The notes below the pieces were generated by a model, which saw only the letters and a list, made by a program, of their open reading frames with translations, made no database searches and was not told the DNA's origin. The position numbers were made by a program, and so were the translations under genes. A stretch of DNA of 7,642 bases from Candidatus Peribacter sp. UBA2144 (GTDB taxonomy: Bacteria; Patescibacteriota; Gracilibacteria; Peribacterales; Peribacteraceae), in assembly GCA_002328295.1 (NCBI GenBank), contig DCXE01000092.1:1-7642 (forward strand). Direction: 5' to 3'. Shown in pieces: positions 1 to 5,593 of the stretch (position 1 is the stretch's first letter; every line of letters begins with the position of its first letter).

Positions 1-694
1 GCCGAAAGCCACCTGGTCCAAACCTTGCATAACTCTCCTCTTTTCCTTCGGAGTGATCAATCGTCGATGGTGTAATCAATTCAAAACCATCCGGTGGATT
101 AAAACAAAGGTGTTCAGCTCTATAGCTCGTACGATCTTTGTCCTTAACTCTGTCTTTATTTTTCAACCACTTTTGTGGATCAGCTAAGACTTGATCTTCC
201 CAAGCATATTCTTCTGTCGCTCTAGCAAGTGTTTTTTGCTTATGTTCTCTGGGTGATACTTGATTTAATTGATCATCCTTTGCAAGAAAATCATATTCCT
301 TAAGTAATGCTGCAAATTCTTTTGGATCTGCAAAGTCTTCATCTCTAAGTGCCTGTGCTTCTGCCATCAATGTCTGAATTTCCCTATCATCATCAACCCA
401 ATTAAACATCTTCCTCATTTTCCTATGTTCCGCAGGATCATCTCCCCATTCAAACAAAACCTCTCTTTTTCGCTCCACACTCTCCGCCCCATGTGCATCG
501 CTCCCCGGAGCAAACATCGAACCTGTAAGCAGGGCAGCAGCAGCAGTGCTTTTAACAAAATCTCTTCTCGGCAAAACCAGTTCCGGTCTTTTTGCTTCTA
601 CCACACCGCTCTCCCTCTCCGCTAATTCGAAGTTGTCTTGTGGCTCACGGCCTAATCGTAGAAAGCTTCGTCTGTCCATAGGGCAGACAGACAT
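1..694 (-). CDS. Tat-exported protein of unknown function, 3' end outside window
   Basis: An open frame of 231 codons runs leftwards from an ATG at 694 to the window edge without a stop, so the C-terminus is missing. I do not recognise the family. Residues 43-64 form a convincing twin-arginine signal: PRRDFVKS followed by a short Ala/Leu-rich stretch (AAAALLTGSMFAPG). Export of a folded protein across the cytoplasmic membrane is therefore likely. A second, earlier motif, DRRSFLRLG, lies at residues 7-15 and has no hydrophobic segment after it. The visible mature part is charged and helical, rich in Asp, Glu, Lys and Trp (for example FEWGDDPAEHRK and WEDQVLADPQKW), and has no catalytic motif I can name. 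The start is uncertain. ATG 694 has only a weak purine tract upstream. ATG 679 would start directly at MDRRSF. GTG 604 is preceded by a good purine-rich GGAGAGGGAGAG stretch and would leave only the second Tat motif. The gene is divergent from the large gene at 1053. Confidence 0.8.
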   Translation of the reverse strand, partial: MSVCPMDRRSFLRLGREPQDNFELAERESGVVEAKRPELVLPRRDFVKSTAAAALLTGSMFAPGSDAHGAESVERKREVLFEWGDDPAEHRKMRKMFNWVDDDREIQTLMAEAQALRDEDFADPKEFAALLKEYDFLAKDDQLNQVSPREHKQKTLARATEEYAWEDQVLADPQKWLKNKDRVKDKDRTSYRAEHLCFNPPDGFELITPSTIDHSEGKEESYARFGPGGFR

Positions 695-736
695 ACTACT
701 CTTAAATTGACGAATTGCAAGGGAATTTGAGGTTTT

Positions 737-840
737 GACCTCACCCCCTAGCCCCCTCTCCTCTGCGGAGGAGAGGGGGAACTACGTCAACTGCAGAGCT
801 CCCCTCTCCTGCTCACAGGAGAGGGGCCGGGGGTGAGGTC
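737..840. repeat. REP/MITE-like double palindrome
   Basis: The outer arms are inverted repeats: GACCTCACCCCC at 737 and its complement GGGGGTGAGGTC ending at 840. Each arm carries its own hairpin. The first is a 12-bp stem, 752-763 with 768-779 (CCCCCTCTCCTC, loop TGCG). The second is a 10-bp stem, 801-810 with 817-826 (CCCCTCTCCT, loop GCTCAC). The two half-elements lie in opposite orientation. Short GC-rich elements of the form CCTCACCCC..GCCCCTCTCC are dispersed repeats in many bacterial genomes. No coding capacity is present. It may also end transcripts converging on it or structure the divergent intergenic region, but neither role is shown by the sequence. Confidence 0.85.
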
Positions 841-1008
841 GATGAAGAAATCTACTACCCCACCACATTTCCCCCCTTTCCATAACCCCCTGTTCCGCTT
901 TGGAGTGAAACCGGAAAGAGCCCTAGTTCAATGAGAAAAGTAAGGGTGCCTAAAAGTTTTTTTTGAGAAGGGGTTACATTTGGCTTCGGACAAGAGTTAC
1001 ATCATCCC
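841..1008. other. Intergenic DNA between divergent genes
   Basis: No gene is seen. A weak hairpin pairs 893-901 (TTCCGCTTT) with 908-916 (AAACCGGAA), with one mismatch. An eight-T run lies at 957-964 without a convincing stem before it. Promoters for the genes starting at 694 and 1053 must lie within 695-1052, but I found no -35/-10 pair good enough to call. Confidence 0.5.
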
Positions 1009-1032
1009 CCTCCCCAAAGAGGGGAGGTTTTT
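1009..1032 (+). terminator. Terminator-like hairpin before the large gene
   Basis: CCTCCCC (1009-1015) pairs perfectly with GGGGAGG (1021-1027) across the loop AAAGA, and five Ts follow. This is the shape of an intrinsic terminator on the plus strand, yet it sits only about 20 bases before the ATG at 1053 and no plus-strand gene precedes it. It could be a transcription attenuator in the leader, or another dispersed GC-rich palindrome like the one at 737-840. Confidence 0.5.
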
Positions 1033-1052
1033 GATTAATTCCCATTCTTAAT

Positions 1053-4000
1053 ATGTCTAACAAAAGAAAGCTTCATAACAATACTTTTTCACCTCGAGTT
1101 GAACCTCTGGAAGATAGGTGTCTTCTGAGCGTAAGTCCCCTTCTGGATCAAAGTGCATCCGAAGTTGCCAATGTTCTTTATGCAGATAAGTTCGATAACA
1201 GTGCGGAAATCGGAACTTTTTGGAGTGGGGAAAATGCAAATGTTGCTGACGGTAATCTGGTGATAAGCAATGGAACAGTATTTACCAGTAAGCCAGAGCA
1301 AGATCTAACGCCCTCCGAAAGCAGCCCCGTAAAAATCGAAGCTGACCTGAGGATCGAAGGCAATGGAGTTAGAATCGTTACCAGATACGATGGAAATTAT
1401 TTGGGAGACAGCGAGTACAAGAATGGAATGGCGTTCATAGTGGAATACAACAGCGCCGGAATTTATTTGTACGATGAGGATGGTAACACCAGATTGTATG
1501 ACGATAACGGAGCAAGATCATATACATCGATTCCTAAATTAGATCCTGACCAAACTTACGCGGTTCAGGTTATTGATACAGGAACTTTTGCAAGCTTAAA
1601 GATTTTTGATGGAGACCAGGAGATTATCTGTGTCAGCGGAGCTGTAAAAGAAGCACCGGCCGGAGGAAGAGTTGCGATGGAGAAATTTGGATCAGGATCG
1701 ATTCTTATTGATTCAATAGAAGTAAGTCATGGAACCAAGAAAGTTCACCCCGTACCGAATGGTACCGGGGTGGAAGTTAACCCCGTATCGAATGGTACTG
1801 GGGTTGAACCTGAGCAAACTCAAACAGCAAAAGAACCTGAAGAACCTCAAATATTAATTTTAGATCCTCCCCCATCACCTAAAGTGGATATGCAAGCAAT
1901 TTTGGATAAGGCAGTAAACTTAAATACAGAGAGAAATAAAGTCGAAGAATCAGTTAATCAGACAAAGTCAGAAATCGAGGAGCTGGAAGCTTTGCTTGCC
2001 AAGAAAAAAGCGGAGCTGGTTGAGCTGGAGGCGGAGCTGACTGTGACGCAGGAGGATTTGCGGGAAGCAATCCCATATTCCCGAATGTTTGTAGCTGAAG
2101 ATATTACTGGAACTGACGGGAATTTAGCCGATGTCAGATTCTCGACTGACATCGACGCCGTTACATTCGTTATGGAAGACGGGACGAACAGAGTTGAACA
2201 AACTTTTGAACACGTTGGCGGTGAAGCTGATAAAGCAGTGACGATTAGGCTTCCCAAGGAACTGGTTGGTCCGCAAGCAATAGAGTCGGGAAAGAGCCAA
2301 TACTTAAAAATGCTGGATCACGAGGGAAACATGCTTGATCAAGTTTGGATACGGAAAGGAAGAGTGGATACTCCTCAGAATGATTGGAGTGAGCTGGAAA
2401 CCGGTTTACTTGAAGAACATCCTATTGTTCCCGATATTCAAATCGCTGCAATTAACGGAACAGCTATCGTCGCTGCAACTACTACGCCTTTTGATTATAT
2501 TCGTCTGGAAGTTGAGGGAGGAGGAATAATGTCGGATCGGGTAATTGAACGGGAGGGAGGCACGGAGCTTGTAATGGCACAGATGTTTTTCGATGGCTCT
2601 AATGCTCCGGGTAAGTATGATGTGGATCTGAAGAATTCAAAGGAGATGGTACTCGATTCGCTTTCCGTGAATTGGGATGGTGAAGCACTTTCACTAACTG
2701 ACGTTTCTGACCGATGGAGCCCTGAGCCGCAGATAGTCGGAATGATGGTGCGCGGAAACGAAGCAGTTAATAAGCTTGCGTACTCAGTTCAGGCATCTAG
2801 AGGAACTGTAGATGTTTTTGCAAATCAAACTGAACTTAAATCTACAAATGTAGATGATTACCCACAATTCAGAGAGTATCAGGAGTCAGAGCTTTACAGG
2901 CTTTCTAAATTCAGCATGGACCGTGAAGCACTTGATGAAGCTTATTATCTCATACGTCCAGAAATGAGAAATGTTACGGGAGATCAGATGAACAGAATGA
3001 AGAGCGATGCAATGCAATCTAATTGGGAAAATCTGGAAATTTACAAAGGCGCAACGGGAAGAATCCTTAAGTTTGCAGTCGATGTTTATTTTGAGTCACA
3101 ACGCGGAGGCTCTCAGCAGGAAGCAATTGCAAGAGTAGAGAATGAAATCGGAATCTGGGGAGGAGTTAGAAAGATTTGCGAGCTTACAATTGAAACTGGC
3201 ATTGAACTGCCAACTTTGGAAGAAGTAATGGCAGAAGCGCTTAGAATTTATGAGCAGAACATTGGAACGTTCTACGTCTTACAGGAAATGAGCAACCGAC
3301 AATTTCACAAACAAGAGTATCAGGCACTTAGTCGGTATTGGCAGATCGTCCATGCCGGGCAACCGGACGGACCTGCAAGTTTGATTGCGCACCAAAATGG
3401 ACCACTAGTCGCATCTGCAAGTGGAACTTATGACACAAATGGTACTAACATCAACACAAAATCTGAAACAATTCCAAGGCGCGTTGCGAGAGTAAATCGC
3501 AAGATTGCGGAGATGGAAAAGCAAGCTGATTCCGGAGGTTACATCGACCCAAGATTCAAACAATGGAGAGAAGTCAGAGACAATCCAAACGTGCAACGTG
3601 AAAGGTGGCAGGAAGAAATTGATCAGGTGTTTTCACTTGTTGCCGATGACGCCGGCTCAGGTGAAGTTGCAAATGCGATGCTAGTTGAAGAAGATCCGCT
3701 TCGCCCAAGTATTGCATGGGCAGAGGAACAAGTGGCTGACCTTGGTGCAGTTGTTGATGTTGCGATTGAAGGAATTCGGGTTGAGGAGGAGCTCAGATTT
3801 GGGGAGAAATTGGCGATGGTGCTTCAGAGTAATCCTGAATGGCTAAAAACCGATTTCGGCAAAGAAGATATAGAAGAGGAAGGACTTAAAAGTTATATTG
3901 TTTCGAGGCCATTCTTTTCGGAACTCAATCCAGTATTTTCACACACTTTCATAGTAACGGATGCAAAACATCCAGGAGATCCTAATGCTACAGTATTCTC

Positions 4001-4352
4001 CTTTGGAGAAACTGAATCGGGCAATCTGGGTAGGCTATTTGATAAAACATACAAAAAAGATGTTGTTGTTTGGGATGCAATTGACGACAATCTAAACAAT
4101 GATGACAGCTTACGCACATATTTTCTTGAAATACCTGCTAATAACAAATTAGTAAAAATGTTATCACTTACATTGATTGAAGATCTGGATTACGATTACT
4201 TTGGACCTAATTGCAATAGTGCATCTATTGCAGTTGCGAATACCGCATCACAAGCCTCATTATTGCCTCCTGGGATACCTAACAGAAGTTCTTTGGGGCA
4301 TGAAGATTTTGAACTTATAGATTTTCTATTTAAATTACATAACATGCAATAA
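1053..4352 (+). CDS. Large LEPRxLLS-type surface/secreted multidomain protein with papain-like C-terminal tip
   Basis: This 1,099-residue protein starts with VEPLEDRCLLS (residues 16-26), a variant of the LEPRxLLS motif found at the N-terminus of large exported planctomycete-type proteins. That position supports the ATG at 1053, although no Shine-Dalgarno sequence is seen. Residues about 40-225 are beta-rich and resemble a LamG/concanavalin-like fold in pattern. Residues 230-251 are two 11-residue repeats (each ending NGTGV), followed by a Pro/Glu linker. Residues 285-338 form a strong heptad coiled coil. Residues 340-600 look like Ig-type beta modules, and 600-940 are mostly helical. The C-terminal 150 residues carry HTFIVTD (His964) and GPNCNSAS (Cys1054), followed by LPPGIPN. 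This His-then-Cys order resembles permuted papain-like (NlpC/P60, LRAT) domains and tips of some RHS-type toxins; this is by-eye similarity. The last ~350 bases are clearly AT-richer than the rest. It forms a unit with the membrane protein gene nine bases downstream. The domain calls are inference; the N-terminal motif is seen directly. Confidence 0.9.
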   Translation: MSNKRKLHNNTFSPRVEPLEDRCLLSVSPLLDQSASEVANVLYADKFDNSAEIGTFWSGENANVADGNLVISNGTVFTSKPEQDLTPSESSPVKIEADLRIEGNGVRIVTRYDGNYLGDSEYKNGMAFIVEYNSAGIYLYDEDGNTRLYDDNGARSYTSIPKLDPDQTYAVQVIDTGTFASLKIFDGDQEIICVSGAVKEAPAGGRVAMEKFGSGSILIDSIEVSHGTKKVHPVPNGTGVEVNPVSNGTGVEPEQTQTAKEPEEPQILILDPPPSPKVDMQAILDKAVNLNTERNKVEESVNQTKSEIEELEALLAKKKAELVELEAELTVTQEDLREAIPYSRMFVAEDITGTDGNLADVRFSTDIDAVTFVMEDGTNRVEQTFEHVGGEADKAVTIRLPKELVGPQAIESGKSQYLKMLDHEGNMLDQVWIRKGRVDTPQNDWSELETGLLEEHPIVPDIQIAAINGTAIVAATTTPFDYIRLEVEGGGIMSDRVIEREGGTELVMAQMFFDGSNAPGKYDVDLKNSKEMVLDSLSVNWDGEALSLTDVSDRWSPEPQIVGMMVRGNEAVNKLAYSVQASRGTVDVFANQTELKSTNVDDYPQFREYQESELYRLSKFSMDREALDEAYYLIRPEMRNVTGDQMNRMKSDAMQSNWENLEIYKGATGRILKFAVDVYFESQRGGSQQEAIARVENEIGIWGGVRKICELTIETGIELPTLEEVMAEALRIYEQNIGTFYVLQEMSNRQFHKQEYQALSRYWQIVHAGQPDGPASLIAHQNGPLVASASGTYDTNGTNINTKSETIPRRVARVNRKIAEMEKQADSGGYIDPRFKQWREVRDNPNVQRERWQEEIDQVFSLVADDAGSGEVANAMLVEEDPLRPSIAWAEEQVADLGAVVDVAIEGIRVEEELRFGEKLAMVLQSNPEWLKTDFGKEDIEEEGLKSYIVSRPFFSELNPVFSHTFIVTDAKHPGDPNATVFSFGETESGNLGRLFDKTYKKDVVVWDAIDDNLNNDDSLRTYFLEIPANNKLVKMLSLTLIEDLDYDYFGPNCNSASIAVANTASQASLLPPGIPNRSSLGHEDFELIDFLFKLHNMQ
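1741..1806 (+). repeat. Two tandem 33-bp palindromic units inside the coding region
   Basis: Units at 1741-1773 and 1774-1806 match at about 29 of 33 positions and encode two 11-residue repeats (HPVPNGTGV and NPVSNGTGV cores). Each unit is itself a hairpin with loop GAAT: 1746-1756 pairs with 1761-1772, and 1779-1789 pairs with 1794-1805, each with one bulged base. The outermost pair is C-G in the first unit and A-T in the second, which is a compensatory difference. The 33-bp period keeps the frame. Confidence 0.8.
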
Positions 4353-4361
4353 AATGAACCA

Positions 4362-4745
4362 ATGACTTCTAAACTTGTAATTCGTCGGCTAAAAAACTTC
4401 TTCCTGTTTTTAGTTACATCTTTTTTCATTTGTTTACTGGGAATCATCTTTTTGGCTGCTGCCTTGTCCGTGAAAACTTTTGGATTGAAACTTGGTCTCA
4501 GCTTTGAAAACGGATTTTGGATATCCATCTTGATAAATGCTCTATTTGTACCAGCTCCATTATTCGTTATCATTATTTTAACCCTCATAGTACTAGCTCT
4601 GAGCAAGTATCATTTTGTAGCATTCGAGAGTGCAAGAGGTATTTTAAACTTGAGCATTATCGTTGGAATAATATCTGCTTTAATTGCATTCCCTATGCAC
4701 TTCAAACTATATCAAATGGGTTTTGATATAGTTCCATTTATATAA
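4362..4745 (+). CDS. Small multi-pass membrane protein, possible immunity partner
   Basis: This 127-residue protein starts nine bases after the stop of the large gene and is almost certainly co-transcribed with it. I do not recognise a family. The N-terminus is basic (KLVIRRLKN). Hydrophobic segments lie at about 12-36, 53-80 and 92-112, giving three or, if the long middle one is a hairpin, four membrane passes. It ends in a short hydrophobic tail, VPFI. It has no catalytic motif and no signal-peptidase site that I can see. Base composition is AT-rich like the end of the gene before it. A small membrane protein directly behind a gene with a toxin-like C-terminal tip is the classic position of an immunity protein. 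That role is inference. It could equally be an export helper or an unrelated membrane protein. No Shine-Dalgarno sequence is evident; translation may be coupled to the upstream gene. Confidence 0.75.
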   Translation: MTSKLVIRRLKNFFLFLVTSFFICLLGIIFLAAALSVKTFGLKLGLSFENGFWISILINALFVPAPLFVIIILTLIVLALSKYHFVAFESARGILNLSIIVGIISALIAFPMHFKLYQMGFDIVPFI

Positions 4746-4795
4746 TCTCGCCTACGCCTTCCCCTATTTAGGTGAGTTGCCATAAAAACAATTAC

Positions 4796-4915
4796 ATAAT
4801 AAATTGTCTCATCAATAAGCCAATGATAAGCTCTTCCGGTATTCATGCGCCCGCCCCGCACCAGTCGCCTTCGGCTCCGGTGCGGGATAAATAGCTCAAT
4901 TTATTATTGGGGCGC
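4796..4915. repeat. Nested inverted repeats upstream of tRNA-Arg
   Basis: Three pairings are seen. An 11-bp pair joins 4796-4806 with 4897-4907 (TAATAAATTG core). A six-bp pair joins GCGCCC 4847-4852 with GGGCGC 4910-4915. An inner hairpin joins CCCGCACC 4855-4862 with GGTGCGGG 4879-4886, with a CGCCTTCGGC-type centre. The first two cross, so they are alternatives or a pseudoknot. GCGCCC is also the start of the following tRNA-Arg. This may be a structured leader, a transcript end for the upstream operon (although no T-run follows), or a tRNA-derived relic. No open reading frame of note lies in 4746-4939. Confidence 0.5.
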
Positions 4916-4939
4916 CAAATGCTCATTTACTTAATACAT

Positions 4940-5017
4940 GCGCCCGTAGCTCAGTCTGGATAGAGCGTCTGGTTGCGGACCAGGAGATCGCAGGTTCAAA
5001 TCCTGCCGGGCGCACCA
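4940..5017 (+). tRNA. tRNA-Arg (anticodon GCG)
   Basis: A full cloverleaf is present. The acceptor GCGCCCG (4940-4946) pairs perfectly with CGGGCGC (5007-5013). The D-stem is GCTC/GAGC with GG and A in the loop. The anticodon stem TCTGG/CCAGG has one wobble pair, and its loop TTGCGGA places GCG at 4975-4977. The variable loop is AGATC, and the T-arm is GCAGG-TTCAAAT-CCTGC. The discriminator is A and CCA is encoded. The anticodon reads CGC and, by wobble, CGU. Most bacteria instead use an ACG anticodon modified to inosine for these codons. Confidence 0.95.
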
Positions 5018-5113
5018 CGTAAAAACGCGCTAATGCGCGTTCACGTGGCACGCCACGGCATAGCCAGCTAGAATTGGCTGCGCCACGTGGCGAACGGAGT
5101 GAGCTTTACGTGG
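5015..5113. repeat. Nested palindromic spacer between tRNA-Arg and the tRNA-Ala remnant
   Basis: The outer arms CCACGTAAA (5015-5023) and TTTACGTGG (5105-5113) are perfectly complementary. The left arm includes the CCA end of tRNA-Arg and the right arm includes the first bases of a truncated tRNA-Ala copy. Inside are three stems: AACGCGC/GCGCGTT (5024-5030 with 5035-5041), CACGTGGC/GCCACGTG (5042-5049 with 5082-5089), and AGCCA/TGGCT (5062-5066 with 5075-5079). The element could fold as a multi-branched RNA. It may guide tRNA processing or be a mobile palindromic repeat inserted at tRNA ends. Confidence 0.7.
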
Positions 5114-5132
5114 GGCTATAGCTCAGCTGGCT
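5111..5132 (+). pseudogene. Truncated 5' copy of tRNA-Ala
   Basis: These 22 bases are identical to 5218-5239, which is the base before the intact tRNA-Ala plus its first 21 bases (acceptor 5' strand, D-stem and part of the D-loop). After 5132 the sequence diverges. No anticodon arm with a U at position 33, T-arm or matching acceptor 3' strand follows, so it cannot be a working tRNA. The two copies are 107 bp apart. It may be a relic of an insertion or an unequal exchange at the tRNA gene. Confidence 0.75.
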
Positions 5133-5137
5133 GTTGA

Positions 5138-5174
5138 GCTCCGGCTTGACCGGAGCGAACAATCAAAAAATTGT
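5138..5174. repeat. Two small hairpins after the tRNA-Ala remnant
   Basis: GCTCCGG (5138-5144) pairs perfectly with CCGGAGC (5150-5156) around CTTGA. Then ACAAT (5159-5163) pairs with ATTGT (5170-5174). There is no T-run, so an intrinsic terminator is unlikely. Just after, 5175-5184 (TGCTCTAGCC) is the reverse complement of the D-arm region 5236-5245 of the intact tRNA-Ala. Confidence 0.5.
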
Positions 5175-5218
5175 GCTCTAGCCAATCGTTCAATAACTTA
5201 TCCGTCATACATAATCAT

Positions 5219-5295
5219 GGGGCTATAGCTCAGCTGGCTAGAGCATCTGCATGGCATGCAGAGGGTCGAGGGTTCGAATCCCTCTAGCTCCACCA
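5219..5295 (+). tRNA. tRNA-Ala (anticodon GGC)
   Basis: A full cloverleaf is present. The acceptor GGGGCTA (5219-5225) pairs with TAGCTCC (5285-5291) and includes the G3-U70 wobble pair that marks alanine tRNAs. The D-stem is GCTC/GAGC. The anticodon stem TCTGC/GCAGA is perfect, and its loop ATGGCAT places GGC at 5253-5255. The variable loop is GGGTC, and the T-arm is GAGGG-TTCGAAT-CCCTC. The discriminator is A and CCA is encoded. It reads GCC and GCU. Confidence 0.97.
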
Positions 5296-5341
5296 ATACA
5301 AATCAAAGAATATATATGTTGCTGTCTTGTAAAAGCAAAAC

Positions 5342-5584
5342 TTACTTTAGTTTCATCCATGATAAATTACCTTCATCAAGGCTGCCATCTTCTTTCGGGG
5401 AAGCGTAGATGCCGTACATACCTGTAGCGTCAATTATCATGAAACAGTATTTGCCATCTTGAGACACAAAGCTTTCTTCTGTAAGAAGATCGAAGTCCGA
5501 GATGCCAGAGATGTTTGCTTTCGCATAATCTAGGATGGCAGTTTCCCATTTTTTAGCCTGTGATGACAATGTTGAGTGTGTCAT
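5342..5584 (-). CDS. Small protein of unknown function, partner of the calpain-like gene
   Basis: This is an 80-residue acidic protein of unrecognised family. It starts nine bases after the stop of the calpain-like gene and is read in the same direction, so the two are probably co-transcribed. The N-terminal third (residues about 7-24, SSQAKKWETAILDYAKANI) should be one amphipathic helix. The rest looks like a small beta sheet (YCFMIIDATGMYGIYAS) ending in WMKLK. It has no signal peptide, membrane segment or metal site. A small soluble protein next to a protease could be an inhibitor, chaperone or substrate, but only the position suggests this. No Shine-Dalgarno sequence precedes the ATG at 5584; the spacing allows translational coupling. 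No terminator is visible between its stop and the tRNA-Ala gene, which is read towards it. Confidence 0.75.
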   Translation of the reverse strand: MTHSTLSSQAKKWETAILDYAKANISGISDFDLLTEESFVSQDGKYCFMIIDATGMYGIYASPKEDGSLDEGNLSWMKLK

Positions 5585-5593
5585 ATTAGTTGG

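Noticed and set aside
425..625. Plus-strand 66-residue open frame
   Set aside because: It lies opposite the N-terminus of the Tat-signal protein, whose frame is open for the whole left end and has clear signal motifs. The plus-strand product is Ser/Arg/Phe-rich with no recognisable feature.
737..840. CRISPR-like repeat
   Set aside because: There are only two half-units, in inverted orientation, with no regular spacers and no cas genes in the window.
4196..4606. Minus-strand 136-residue open frame
   Set aside because: It spans the junction of the large gene and the membrane protein gene on the opposite strand. Its product is basic and featureless, while the plus-strand frames show coherent motifs and membrane segments.
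4746..4940. Assembly chimera joining a planctomycete-like left half to an unrelated right half
   Set aside because: The different protein types raised the question, but base composition of the right-hand genes is not clearly different from the left, and no abrupt break is visible. Read coverage across 4746-5340 would settle it.
5138..5156. Intrinsic terminator
   Set aside because: The stem is good but it is followed by an A-rich stretch, not a T-run on either strand in the right place.
5112..5190. Possible second working tRNA-Ala or tRNA-Gln
   Set aside because: A D-stem can be drawn, but the next hairpin gives either a 5-base loop or a 7-base loop with C at position 33. No T-arm or matching acceptor 3' strand follows.
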